NCBI GenBank assembly: GCA_020081605.1
Contig: JAHREC010000011.1
Location: 5,084,001 to 5,148,000, forward strand
Origin: Albifimbria verrucaria
Taxonomy: Eukaryota; Ascomycota; Sordariomycetes; Hypocreales; Stachybotryaceae
Direction: 5' to 3'
DNA length: 64,000 nt
The translations under genes and the position numbers were made by a program. This document shows positions 1 to 11,455 of this stretch, piece after piece. The notes below the pieces were generated by a model. That model was not told the origin of the DNA. It did no database searches and was given only the letters and a program-made list of their open reading frames with translations. Position 1 is the first letter of the stretch. Each line of letters opens with the position of its first letter.

Positions 1-184
1 TAAAACCCCCGCTTTGATCTAAAAACATTTCCGTTTTTCCATCCAACGGCCTTGCACGCTGCTTCTCACCTTCGCTTTCACTTTAGTCCTTCTTTACAGG
101 CTTTATGCCATTACATTCCTTTGAGATCAGTCACTCCTTCCTACTTACAGACCCTCTCTTCCGCATATGAATCTGGCATTCACC

Positions 185-1658
185 ATGAAGGGACTCATTC
201 TTTCTTCTGCTCTTATCGTCGGGTCCATGGCCCAAGCCGGCCCCTATGCGCGCTGTGGTGGCAGGGGCTGGACCGGCGAGACGACATGTGTATCTGGATA
301 TACTTGCGTTGCACAAAATGAGTGGTACAGCCAGTGTGTTGCCGGCCCAGCCAACGTCGCTAGCGCTGTTGCGCAGCACGCGACTACTTTGAGAACATCA
401 ACCAGGAAGAGCTGCAAGTCGACCACGGTCCATGCCAGTGCCACTCAAACGCATAAATCCACCACAGCGGCCGCTGTCAAGCCGACTGCTTCTTCTCTTA
501 TGAGTGTCAAGTCCTCCAACAAGCCTATCAACACTCAACCCACACGGCCAACTACCATTCCAGCTGCTAGCAGTCAAAACCATGCCATTTCACTGTCCAA
601 CGCGGCTACATCCACCGTAGCTGTGGCTCCCGCTACTTCTACAGCATCAAAGCCTGCTGTCGTCACCTCTGGCTCCACAAGCTCTGGCAAGTCGGGTAAG
701 TTCAAGTGGTTTGGTATCAACCAGTCCGGCGCCGAGTTTGGAGAGGGTAATCTCCCAGGTATTCTTGATAAGGACTACACCTTCCCGGACCCAGCCAAGA
801 TCGATGTAAGACGAAAGATTTGTTGATGAGAGAGAAGATGGGCACTGACATAACCTAGATTTTGATCAAGGAGGGCTATAACACATTCCGTCTTAGCTTT
901 CGCATGGAACGTGTTGCCCCGATGGTCTGACTGGAAAATTTAACGCCGACTACCTCTCGAAGCTGAAGAATATCGCAAATCACATCACCTCCGCTGGTGC
1001 CAGTGTTGCCCTGGACCCTCATAATTACGGCCGTTTCTCCGGAAACGTAATCACTGACACGGCCGCCTTCAAGACCTTTTTCACCAACTTTGCCAACGAG
1101 TTCAAGTCCAATGACAAGGTCATCTTCGACACCAACAACGAGTACAACTCTATGGATCAGGATCTTGTCCTGAAGCTGAATCAAGCTGCCATTGATGGTA
1201 TTCGCAGTACTGGAGCGAAAAACTGGATCTGGGCTGAGGGTAACTCCTGGAGCGGCGCCCACAGCTGGACCAGCGTTAACGACAACATGAAAGGTCTGAC
1301 TGACCCTCTCAACAAAACTGTCTACGAAATGCACCAGTACCTTGACAGTGACTCAAGTGGCACATCTGAGACCTGTACTTCGTCGATCATTGGCGTCGAA
1401 CGCGTCAAGGACGCGACCGAGTGGCTTCGGACCAACAAGAAGGTCGGTATGCTTGGCGAATTCGCCGGCGGCGCCAACGAGCTGTGCAAGGAGGCAGTTA
1501 CCGGCCTTCTCGATTACCTCCAGGAGAACAGCGATGTATGGATGGGAGCAAGCTGGTGGGCAGCCGGTCCCTGGTGGGGCTCGTATATGTACAGCTTCGA
1601 GCCGGAAACAGGTACCGGCTACAAGTACTACAATGAGATTCTGAAGACTTATCAATAA
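185..1658 (+). CDS. CBM1-GH5 endo-beta-1,4-glucanase, secreted (one apparent frameshift)
   Basis: Secreted cellulase predicted to cut internal beta-1,4 bonds in cellulose. The ATG at 185 (CACCATG context) starts a clean signal peptide ([18 protein letters not shown]); an in-frame ATG at 167 is less likely. A CBM1 with four Cys (CGGRGW, TTC, YTC, YSQC) follows, then a Ser/Thr/Ala/Pro linker to about codon 175, then a GH5 catalytic domain. The acid/base Glu sits in DTNNEYNSM and the nucleophile Glu in [12 protein letters not shown] intron lies at 806-858 (phase 0). After it the frame breaks at 917-920: MERVAP runs into a stop, whereas adding one base to the CCCC run gives MERVAP followed by DGLTGKF as in the family. 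Otherwise full length (about 450 aa). Either an assembly indel or a recent lesion. Confidence 0.85.
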
Positions 1659-1929
1659 ACCTTCTTAATCTTGGCATAATGGGATGACTCCCTTATAAAT
1701 GGCTGGTACCTGTTGCTCAGTTTATACCACCGGATCAGGTAGGTATAATTAATAGGTGTCTTTATATGACCTTAGGATAGTTCTTGAACAAGGCCTAGTA
1801 TAAGGAGATATCTATAAATAAGAAAACTTTGCAATTACTAAGATTATGGAGTAACGATATTAAAACTAGTTTCACCAGGGTTTAGCAGGGAGCCTAAAAT
1901 ACCAAGCGTGTCCCTATTCCCATCAATAG

Positions 1930-3736
1930 CTAGGCCTGCCTGCTCCAATTTGTTCGGTCAGGTCCATACACAGCAAGTGCGGGAAGCTGCTTGCTGATTC
2001 CAGTCAGAGTCATGTCACCGGTACTTGACTGCTTCGCTGAAGAATATACCAATGCCCCGTTAGAAAGCCATAGGCGATAGGTTACCTCCGTATCAGTTAG
2101 AATGATTTCGATGGCCAATTTCTTCTCCCAGGCCTCCGGCCCGTTGATCTGGACGGCGAATGAATCAAAAAGCATCTCCGGTCTGAGTTGCCATATTACA
2201 TCGGCAGATGCTGTTTGCGTGGGGGTTCCGAAGTTGCCTTTGCGCAGCTCAGTACTGCCAGATATGAAGAAGTTCCTCCAAGTACCATTTTCGGATCCAT
2301 AGCCTAGTTGCTCGTAAATATCGGCTAGCAGATGTTGCGCGTCCAAGTTTTTGGGTCGGCAAATACAGCGTGGTTGACAATTTCGGCGGCCCATTGAGAA
2401 TCTCCAGCGTCAAATGCTTCTCGGCCTTTAGCAATAAAATTCTCAACACCACCAACAAGTTGGGCATATCTCTTGGCTTTCTCGGTGGGGATATGCTCCC
2501 AGAGATGAGATGGGTTACCATCGAACCAACCCATATATCGCTGGTAGATGGCCTTCACATTGTGATTAACAGAGCCATAGTAACCACGTGCGCTCCTGCC
2601 TTATCAAGGGCTGGTGGTAGTGTCATCATCTCTGCAATTTCCGGGCCATTGTAGCCTTTGTTGATGAGTCGCAGAGTCTGGTCGTGTATGTACGCGTAAA
2701 GGTCCCGCTGAGAAGTGAGGAATTCAACGACTTTGTCATTGCCCCAAGTGGGCCAATGATGGGAAGTGAACACAACCTCAGCTTCGCCCCCAAACATATC
2801 AATGGTTTCTGTTAAATACTTGGACCAGCCATGCGGATCACGCACCACAGCCCCACGCAATGTTAGGATGTTGTGGAACGTATGCGTAGCATCCTCTGCC
2901 GCACACAGCGCTTTGAATTGCGGGAAGTAGATAAGCATCTCTGCGGGAGCTTCAGTATGTGGTGCCATCTGGAACGCCATTTCCACGCCGCCGATATTAA
3001 GCTTCTCATTGGTGTGTTTGATCTCAAGATTTGGCGCAATAAGCGTAACTTCACCGGTGGAGACTGTCTGGCCGAGACCAGCGCCGATCTGGCCTCTTGG
3101 TCCCACGTTCAGAGCGACACCGTACATGTAGGCTGCGCGGCGAGCCATAGCGACACCCGTGAAAACATTTTCGGACACCGCAGGTTCCATGAATCCCTCT
3201 GGCGCCACAATTTTAACATCGTACTTCTCAATCTCTTCTTCGCTGATGAAAGCTCTGACGCTGCCAAAATGGTCAACATGAGAGTGTGTATATATAATGG
3301 CCTGGACAGGCCTGTCTTTGCCACGGTGCTCTTCATACAAGGCAAGGGCAGCAGTATGTCTCCTTTGATGTGAGAGGATCTATGATAATTAGACCCTTAT
3401 CAGTCTCGACGATTGTGACATTAGACAAGTCCGAGCCCCGAACCTGGTAGATGCAGTCTGTGACATGAAAGAGCCCATCTAAATGAGCAAGTTTCAACTG
3501 ACGCCAAAGGCTCGGGTTGGCCGAGTTGGGGCAGTCATCCTAGAGGAATTTGTAGACATTATTGTTCCACACCTGGGTGCCATCTGCATTTTTGACGACA
3601 TTGGGGTCGAGGCGACCCCGGCGGCCCCTTTCGGCATTGGCAAAATCAGCTTTATCATCGAAAGCCAAGCTTTCATAGATGCGATTCTGTTGATCAATGA
3701 TCGTTTGAGGGGCTGCTTCGAGTGTTCTGTGTCCAT
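1930..3736 (-). pseudogene. SDS-type alkyl sulfatase (metallo-beta-lactamase fold plus SCP2-like C-terminus), broken
   Basis: Homologue of the bacterial/fungal SdsA1/BDS1 sulfatases that release sulfate from alkyl sulfates. The zinc motif THSHVDHFG (HxHxDH) lies near 3260-3285, a central lactamase domain spans about 2560-3340, and the end (about 1935-2230) resembles the SCP2-like substrate-binding domain (RPEMLFDSFAVQINGP). The reading frame jumps by one base near 3354, near 2588 (before GYYGSVNHN) and near 2358 (before NLDAQHLL). An in-frame TAG at 3540-3542 interrupts NVYKFL and DDCPNSANP. Each frame jump is mended by one base; the stop is not. The N-terminus is unclear: the frame is lost or spliced just upstream of the conserved TIIDQQNRIY segment. 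Family assignment is strong; whether the gene is dead or mis-sequenced is open. Confidence 0.75.
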
Positions 3737-6700
3737 GTTATAGAAATGAAAAGCTCGGCGTGTAAGAAAATTTTATTTCTGTCAAGCTCGATTGGTGCAT
3801 TCCTCAATCGCCTCTAGATTAATTAGAGTGTATGCCCACTGAAACCGTGTTTGGTATTGATAGTTGGAACGAAGGCGCGGTGACCAAACAGCAGATTCTG
3901 TGGATTCTAGTACTGTTATTTATGCTCATTGCGCTAGAGAGGCACTCTTAACGTAATGCCCTGGACCGAAACCTCTCCATCATCTCGCCGTCATACTGAA
4001 ACTATGATCGCCTTGATGTCACTAGACATCGCACAGATTCACGACATTCATGAATGCAAGCGAAGGTAATAGTGTAGCATCCGGAAGCTCTAGCGAAGTG
4101 TGCACACCATCAAACGACTAAAGGGCAGTTGCCACGTATTCTGAAATGATAATCTCATGCCGGCCTAGACGAATGACACATTTCATCTCGACTGCTGGGG
4201 GCAAGATGGTTTGAGAAATACACACGATAGCATACAACTAATGCTTCCCTCCATGGCATTAACTGGTCGAGTGCGCATCTAGTCCTTCTCAATAGGTGCC
4301 ATGTGGCTACAGTTTGGTATCGAGCTGGTGATAAAAAGCGGACAGTCTTTACTTGTTCCTGATATACTCGCAGTGGACACATAGTGGCAAGCCCTCGCAC
4401 GTTCCAAGAAAGAATTTCGCGCGTGATTACAACATAGTTCAGGGCTCTGTTTCTCAGATATCACGTTGTAAAGAGCAATTATGAGAATACTTGGCTGCGT
4501 TGACCGGTTGGGAGGGCTAGGTTGCAAGCTGAAAAACAGCCTACCCATGTCTCATCGAGACGTGATTTTCTAAATCAAGGGCCTCCAATAGTCTTAGGTT
4601 TAAGCTGCAGTATTGCTTAATTGACTCTCAAAACCTGTTTCGAGGAGGATATTCTTGTGCAGACTACCTCGAGATTATTCGTTGCTCAGAATTACCATGT
4701 GAACGCTCAAAGTTATACCAGGGATGAGGCAATGTGATAGCCATCCAAAGGTTCATCTATTTCCGAAACAAGGTTGCCATGCATATATCTTGTATATAAA
4801 ACTACACGCTGCATTGACCGGTTGAGACGGGTAGGTTACAAGGTGTAGAAAAGAGCCTACCGATACCTCATTGCAACATGTCTTTGCAAATTACAGCTTC
4901 CCCAATAGACTTGGGTTTAAGCTGTAATGCTGCTTCATTGACCCTTAAAACCTGCTTCAAGGAGAATATTTCTTGTATATTACCTCAGACTAGGATCATA
5001 AGTTGTTGCTCGGATGTGTAATATACATAAAAAGCGTTAATCTAGAAGGAAACTCTCGGTCATTTTTCTCTTACCTCGCTTCCACTTATCAGAGCAGCCT
5101 TATAAGCTATACAGATTTCAGCAACAGCTGAAGTTTGTCTAATAGCACGGAGTCTTCATCTTCACTATCTGTAGAATCTAAGTCTTACATGGGTGTACGG
5201 ACGCTGATATCCCCACAATTAGTGCTGGCCTGCATCAGTTACTTCGCTTGATATGCTTGTAAGCTCCTACATGAGTGTGTGGATGGTTAAATTATGCTAT
5301 GGACCTTATACTTAGCTGGAAATGATTATATAAACGGTAAGAGATTGATGTATATTCAAAATTTCCATAAGTAGACGTGTCTTACATAAAGATTATACAC
5401 AATTGGAAATAGTAATGTAATTATAATTAGAATGGTAACATAAGGCTTGACCACCCAGATACTATACACTTCTGAGATAGAGGTAGCTAGTCCTCCATTA
5501 TCATATCTTTAGATTATATCTACTCTGACCAGGTCTAGCAAGTCACTAGTCACTGGCGTAAGACGGCGCTAAAGTTAGTTATCTCATTACTTGAGCTTGA
5601 GTTGAAGGGTCACCCGCTGCCTCAAATTGATTTGATGACAATACAAGCCAGTAGTGAGATTAGACTTTCAAATTCCGAAAGGGGAAGACGTGTCTGTTGT
5701 GTATGTTACCAATATACCAGGGCGTTGTCAGATGGAGATGCACTTAGTGACCCGCTTGGTTCGGAACTTTGTGAGGTCCTAAATGGTTTCGAAACGAGAA
5801 AATGCACAGGACCAATATTTAATACCCACTATGTGTAACATTTCCTCCGTGAGTTTGTGCAAACCACATGTTAAAAAGCACGACTTAGAAATGGGTGTGC
5901 GTAATAAATAGGGGTTGGGTCCACCTCTGAGCTTGTCCACCTTGCTCGGGTCGTCACTTATGAATTTTTAGTAGATTGATCTTTCATGTCCCAGGAAGTA
6001 CTGGAGAGCATATGAAACAACTTAATGGGCCTGATATACACTAGATCGTACGTTTCGCCCTCAGTACACCATGTGATATGATACCTGGTGTCAAACTGCA
6101 GTTAAGGGTTAGATAAAAACACTGGACCTCGATTGCATACTTTCTGAAATGGGAATCTATGGTTTATTGCAGCTGTCTGCTGAGTAATACAACGGCAGCT
6201 TTCATACTCTCGGTGCGTAAGAATTCGAGCAATGCAGAAATCCTAACCCATTTACCAGTGTGTATGTTTGATCAGATAACGGATTTATATAGATATGGCA
6301 GATTTGCAGACTAAGCAGAAGAGCAAAACGCTGCCGAGGTGAAGGCGGAGGCTTCGTTCTCCACAAATGACCGCTATGTCATAGTCGAGCCAATTCTTGT
6401 AGACAAAGATAGTGCACCAGGGATGCAACTATTTCTAGTGCATTTTGGCTGCTAGGAAGTTGGGATTTGAGAATCTCTAATAGATATAGATTTCATTGAT
6501 ATCCTTGATTCATATGCAGACGCAATATGCATTGTCTCGGACGTTGAGTCACGGCACAGACTGACACGGCGGGAATGTTGTTGTAATTCCGATTCCACCT
6601 CTTATATTGCCCCTTCCAATCATTGCAGTGCATATGATACAAGGTGAGAAAATAATTTCACTCTTACAAGCAAAGAAATTGAAGCCCTCCTTAGATCAGC

Positions 6701-7189
6701 AAGTGTTAAAGACGGCATGAAAATGCGATAATGGGTCAGGTAGCACTGTCTACAACTGTTCTGTAGACATGACCCCTCACTGGCCTAAGCAACACCGTAG
6801 TACATAGTACCTTTAAGGCCCATTTCAACGAGTAAGTGGGCTCTGTCAAAGTAAAACATACCCTCTATCAATAATAACCCTTGTGCAATGTCTCAACATA
6901 TCTCTTTCAGGCGTGTCGGGTTCTTCATTGCTCCAGCTCCATATCTTAGCTGGCTGAATGAGCTATGTCTCGCTGAACTGGCATGTGTAACTCAGCCGCA
7001 AATACTTTGACCCAAAATTTTCATTAGACGATCATTCCGTGTGGGATAAGTCTGCGGGTCTGTAAAGATCAGAAAGATGAGTTTCTGGACGTATATTATT
7101 ATGCTGGATTCCTGGCATCTCCTGCCACCACACACTACAATGCTGCACACTCTATTTGTGATTCTTGTTCGATTTCTTGCTCCACAGCC
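3737..7189. other. Gene-poor intergenic region
   Basis: Apart from the direct repeat at 4494-5012 I see no supported gene. Short ORFs here (for example 5602-5838, plus strand, 78 codons) have no recognisable domain, no signal peptide and no conserved-looking motif. The last few hundred bases should hold the promoter of the secreted protein starting at 7190. Confidence 0.5.
4494..5012. repeat. Two diverged direct copies of a ~200 bp element
   Basis: Copy 1 (about 4494-4696) and copy 2 (about 4808-5012) are in the same orientation, 314 bp apart. Both begin GCTGC[G/A]TTGACCGGTTG and share CAATAG-CTT-GGTTTAAGCTG, AAAACCTG-TTC-AGGA and GTTGCTC blocks in order. By eye they are roughly three-quarters identical, with many C/T and G/A differences and a few small gaps. 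No ORF spans either copy. This looks like an old tandem or transposon-derived duplication. Confidence 0.6.
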
Positions 7190-8055
7190 ATGACTATCCT
7201 CAAGACAACTTTCAAGCTTTCTCTCATTGCATTGACCTTGGCTCAAAACTCTACCTACTCCGCGATTTGTCCCACTTTAGCCAAGGGCCAACCAGACGAG
7301 ATTAGCCCCGGTTACTTCGTCGAGTACAAATGCGACACTCTCGGGCCTCGCGATGGGTCACCGTTTCTCACAACCACAGCGAAAGAATGTGCTGTCAGTT
7401 GCCAAAATGCTGGCGCAGGTTGCCTTGGAAGTTCATGGCTCTCAACATTGAACCTTTGCTATCTGAGTGGACCTTCTGTGGAAATTCCCTTCCCCGGCGC
7501 CGTTTATATGAAGCGAGTCAATGCTCCAGCTCAAGCATGTCAACAGCAGGTGGGTAGTTTGCAAGATCAGTTGCAAAAGCTGCAACAAGATTTGCAAACC
7601 TGCCAAGCTGGAACGTCACAAGCTGGGTCGTCGATAAATTCAACTACCTTCTGTGGGTTTCTTAAAACCATAAATCCTGGACTCGGGTCAATTAATCGAT
7701 TCTCTAGGTCAGAACGAGCCGTTCCCGGTATATACCCCCTGTCATTTTAGAGGGCAATAAGCGCTACCATGTGTGGTGCCGGTATAGTAGGAACCTCCTC
7801 AATCCTCCGTTACTTATTACAATTTTAACAGAGAATTCAGGGAGCGTCAATGGAAAGGACGATGCTATCATCCAGTCGGTTCCTAATTTTCTAGATTGCA
7901 TTAAAGAATGCAATAGCAGAACTAATTTTGTTTGTACCCAAGCGATTTGGAGCACTAGTAAAGTCTGTTATCTCCGCAAATCAGGCGAAGAACTTCCACC
8001 AGTTTATAATACGGCGAACAAAGACTGGGTTACTGCACAGTTAAAGAAATCCTAA
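7190..8055 (+). CDS. Secreted protein with PAN/Apple-like Cys modules and a coiled coil
   Basis: The ATG at 7190 starts a hydrophobic leader (FKLSLIALTLAQN) typical of a signal peptide. Residues about 25-105 form a Cys-rich module (YKCD, AKECAVSCQN, GCLGSSW, LCYLSG) with the spacing of fungal PAN/Apple-like domains. A Gln-rich coiled coil follows (QQVGSLQDQLQKLQQDLQ, about residues 120-140). A second similar module is encoded downstream in another frame (7757-8055: RYHVWC, CIKEC, FVCTQAIW, VCYLRKSG) and ends at a stop at 8053-8055. The two halves must be joined by one or two introns or a frameshift between about 7650 and 7757; no candidate GT-AG pair I tried kept the frame. Function unknown; such proteins are often cell-wall or carbohydrate associated. 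Confidence 0.5.
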
Positions 8056-8288
8056 ATAACATGATCCTAAGAAAATAACCGCTACAGTAAAATAGCAAAG
8101 AATTCTTGTATTTTAATTGCTTGCAGTGCTATAGACGTTTGATTTGGATCTTAGAGCTTCAGACATTGCTGGGGATCGGATTATAGAAGCTCTGCTCGCC
8201 ATGCACTGGGAAAAGGGCCCTGGTTGTCTGAGCCCAGATACTTTGGCAAGACGTCCTACGTACACAGAGCCTTAACGTAAACAGCCGA

Positions 8289-8564
8289 TTGATCATTAAT
8301 CTATGTGTCCAGTCTATTTCTGTTTTCGCACCAATGAGCATATGCTGCTGTGGTAAAGAGTCAAATGAACCTAGTCAAACGGTTGCCGCTTCCTCTGCAG
8401 CAGGAAACATAATCACCAAAGGATTAACTGGCTTAGCGAAGCTTACACCATATGGATGGGCGATCGAAAGCAAAATGCCCGAGTATATGGGGAAGGTGAT
8501 CGAGACATGTCGAAATGAATGGATTTGGCGTCTTGGTTGGCCAACCCAGCCGAGCTTCGCTTAA
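8289..8564 (+). CDS. Possible upstream exon of the unrecognised gene at 9010-10239
   Basis: This 91-codon frame contains a plausible globular stretch (LTGLAKLTPYGWAIESKMPEYM, then CRNEWIWRLG) unlike random translation. It lies about 450 bases upstream of exons that look coding, on the same strand. I could not find a splice path joining them with confidence, and no family is recognised. It may be an exon of the downstream gene, a separate small gene, or chance. Confidence 0.25.
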   Translation: MIINLCVQSISVFAPMSICCCGKESNEPSQTVAASSAAGNIITKGLTGLAKLTPYGWAIESKMPEYMGKVIETCRNEWIWRLGWPTQPSFA

Positions 8565-9009
8565 ACAGTTATACCAAAGTGCCCCTCTTGCGGCTACTCA
8601 TTCACAGGTTTTCCATAATTGAATGTTGTCAGTGCGCTAACACAAGCGTCCTGGCCCTTGAAAATTCCGCCTCGCGAATTGGAAACTGAGGTCAAAGCAA
8701 CGCCACGGGCGGGGAGCTGAAATTGGGTCCCACAACGTGATTCACAAACTGACCAATTGATCGCTCATAAACATGTTGCAGACCATTCGCAAGGCAGTTT
8801 CTTCTTGGCCATAGCTCAGCCTCATTAGTCTAGTCCAGAGGCTACAGTTTATTATTAAGGAATCGACCATGCCTGCTTGCCTTGACAACTATATCGCTTC
8901 CAAAAGCGTGCATCTTAACACATTACCTAGCATTATTATGTCTATGTGAGTTGAACTGCCAAAAATTGACAACATGTCTGCTCATGTCAGAACAGCCCAC
9001 TCAAAACCA

Positions 9010-10239
9010 GAGTCGCGATTCGCGACTACTGGAGCAAAGACGACTGTGCACTGCAAGTTTCTAAGCGCAATCTTCGAGTTCTCCTCGGCATACCAGTTAT
9101 TTGCGAGCCTGACTGGGGCTTGCTGATTGCAGAGCTAGATGGAACATATCAAAACCAGGCCAACATTATTTTTGCCATTTCTTCGGTAGTTCAGCTTTGG
9201 CTCGATGCTATGAATGGCCTCTTAGATGGCGGTGCCTCCGATGACTGGATCGATATGCTTCTGGAAAAATTCAAAGCTGCCAACTCAAGATTATCTTTGT
9301 TTATGAATGTGGGTTACCCAAAATATCAATCTCTACCAGAGCACGCATAAGCTTTCACCAACTACAGCATATATGATAAACATTTCATTACCGCAAAGAT
9401 TCTGTATTAATTGCGATTATTGCTAACAGTTAATATAGGTTCATAAGGTGAACAATTTGTCAACTCACTGGGATGATATGCGTGGCGGCTTCATCATCTC
9501 CCTCCCAGAAAATCCAATTGGTGATGCTCGGGACTTTGCGGCAGACTTTGCGGAGCAAATTCGTGTTACTATTGACAACCCGAAGGAAGTCGATAAGTCC
9601 CTTCAGTCTCCCTCAGACCAGACTGATGATTGGGCCGAAGTTGACCATAGCATGATGAATGTTTCACTCAATACTACAACCATGACGGATCGGTCTTCAG
9701 CGCCTTCGGTCGACCGGCCCACCATTTCCTATCTTCCCATCTCAGAGTCATTAGCCAAACCAGAAGAACTGCTATCGAGGCCGCCATATCACTTACACGT
9801 TCGGGCAGTAAATCGATCGTGCATTGAAATTCAATGCAGTCATAGCCCGACATTGGAGGTTCTGTTTTCATATCTCCAGAAATGGTGTCGAGTTGACAGT
9901 AATATGACCAGCAGGGTAAGTCAAAGCGTTTCCTTTTTGAGTAGCCTTTTGGCAGTTCAGGCATGTTATATGAATGCCCAAGACATATGCACAGGAGAAG
10001 CAAAATGACTGAAATGGTTCCAGACTCCAATGTTGAACATTCAACTTCACCGTGCCTGCTTCGGCCTTGGTGTGACTTACGATAGACTGAGTGTCACTGC
10101 TGAGAGGCCACGGGGTGATCCTATCTCAGTATCACCACCAGTAATCCTAAGTCTTATTGAGAGCCAACTAGGTTATGTAAATGTATTTTCTGATTCAACA
10201 AGCTGGCAATTTAAACGCGAAATCGTTTTCAAACGGTGA
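9010..10239 (+). CDS. Unrecognised multi-exon protein
   Basis: Three exons join in frame by reading. Exon A (about 9010-9308) contains RNLRVLLGIPVICEPDWG and a helical stretch up to FMN. An intron at 9309-9438 (GTGGGT...TATAG, phase 0) leads to exon B, 9439-9915, which starts VHKVNNLSTHWDDM and ends with LFSYLQKWCRVDSN. A second intron at 9916-10023 (GTAAGT...TTCCAG, phase 0) leads to exon C, 10024-10239, with CFGLGVTYDRL and LIESQLGYV, ending in a stop. The coherence of the splice junctions and sequence character argue for a real gene, about 325 residues or more. The 5' end is not resolved. I recognise no domain; there is no signal peptide or membrane segment in the part seen. Confidence 0.5.
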
Positions 10240-11455
10240 ATAAACTTCGAAATGCAAACCTGGGCTGGGAAAGATATACTACTAGACAAACTATTGAATA
10301 TCGGAGATAACAAGCAAACAACTAGTACCAAGAAGATATCATTAATGAATGGAGCTGCTCGATACGCAATAGCAAATACCAATATTTTTCTCCCTTGTCT
10401 TTTACTTGTATCAAATGAGTCCTGTATAGTGCAAATGTGGGCAAGAATACCAAGCTGCAATCGCTGAGATGAGAACAAGGGTTACTGTAACAACTCTGCA
10501 ACCCCCATATGCTGTGTCAGAACATACCATATTGTGAAGACGCGAACATGTTACAATAGTCTATCGTTTTGCAACTAGCCCAACCTTGGAAAATGGTGCG
10601 TGACGGAGACTGCTTTGTGGCTATCGTAGGAGCTAACATTGCACTTGTCGGTGCTGATCACACAGGCATGCAAGTGTTACTTCAAGTATTACAATATGAA
10701 GACAGGCGCTTCTACACTACAAAGCTTCTCTGGCTACCTACTCACTTCCTCTCGCTGAGAATGATTAGTAGGATCAAATCATTCCTGGCGCGCTAACATC
10801 TCCAGGGTAGCTAAGCCAAAACAAAAACGTACAGTCCTTAATCAAGCAATTAATCCTGACATGATATATTTAGTTATGAATAGCGTAGGTTGAGACTTTG
10901 TTGTCCTATACGAGGTTGATAATTTCAAATCAAATTCCACCCAGGTGAATTGGAGCGCCCAGCAAAGATAATTGATGATATCCAATCCTTGCAGTATAAC
11001 GTCTTAGTCCAGAAGCTGGTGTAGCCTTGGACAACGCCACAAGAGGCACACAGTTGCAGCGCACATAACGCGTTGCGGCGGCTATCTATGTAAGCCAAGC
11101 TCGGCGGCGGGAGAAAAAGGAAATATTTTCGTCTCGACGCGAGTTCAGAGTAAGTTGAAACACCCGAACTACTCAACGTAAGTGAGAGATGGCGACGACA
11201 AGTAAGGTAGATATGAGTCAGCTTACCTCAGGAAATTATTGGGAAGATGGAGACTCGCTTAGTATTTTCGCTCATTGGCTGGAGTCACAAAACCCTCCGA
11301 GGAGGGTTTTTTGGTTCTGGAGCGCGACAGCCTGTCTAACCAACAACCGATGTTCCTGTTCATCACCAACTCTTCCTGATCAAATATGCCAAGCGCCATC
11401 GTCTCTATTTGGTTGTTTCGCAATCGTCTTCTCGTGTCTCAAGTAGGATAACGAT
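10240..11455. other. Intergenic region upstream of the AflR-like regulator
   Basis: No supported gene. Small ORFs (10569-10796 plus; 10925-11176 minus) show no recognisable motif. The 3' part serves as the promoter of the regulator at 11456 and holds a strong palindrome at 11289-11310. Confidence 0.4.
11289..11310. promoter_or_regulatory. 22 bp palindrome in the regulator's promoter
   Basis: Two perfect 10-base arms, AAAACCCTCC and GGAGGGTTTT, flank a 2-base GA centre, about 146 bases upstream of the regulator's ATG. The centre CCTCC-GA-GGAGG has the symmetry expected of a dimeric regulator site. A two-base loop makes an RNA hairpin unlikely. Function is inferred from symmetry and position only. 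Confidence 0.4.

Noticed and set aside
11289..11312. Inverted repeat followed by T run resembling a rho-independent terminator
   Set aside because: The organism is a fungus with spliced genes, the loop would be two bases, and it lies in a promoter.
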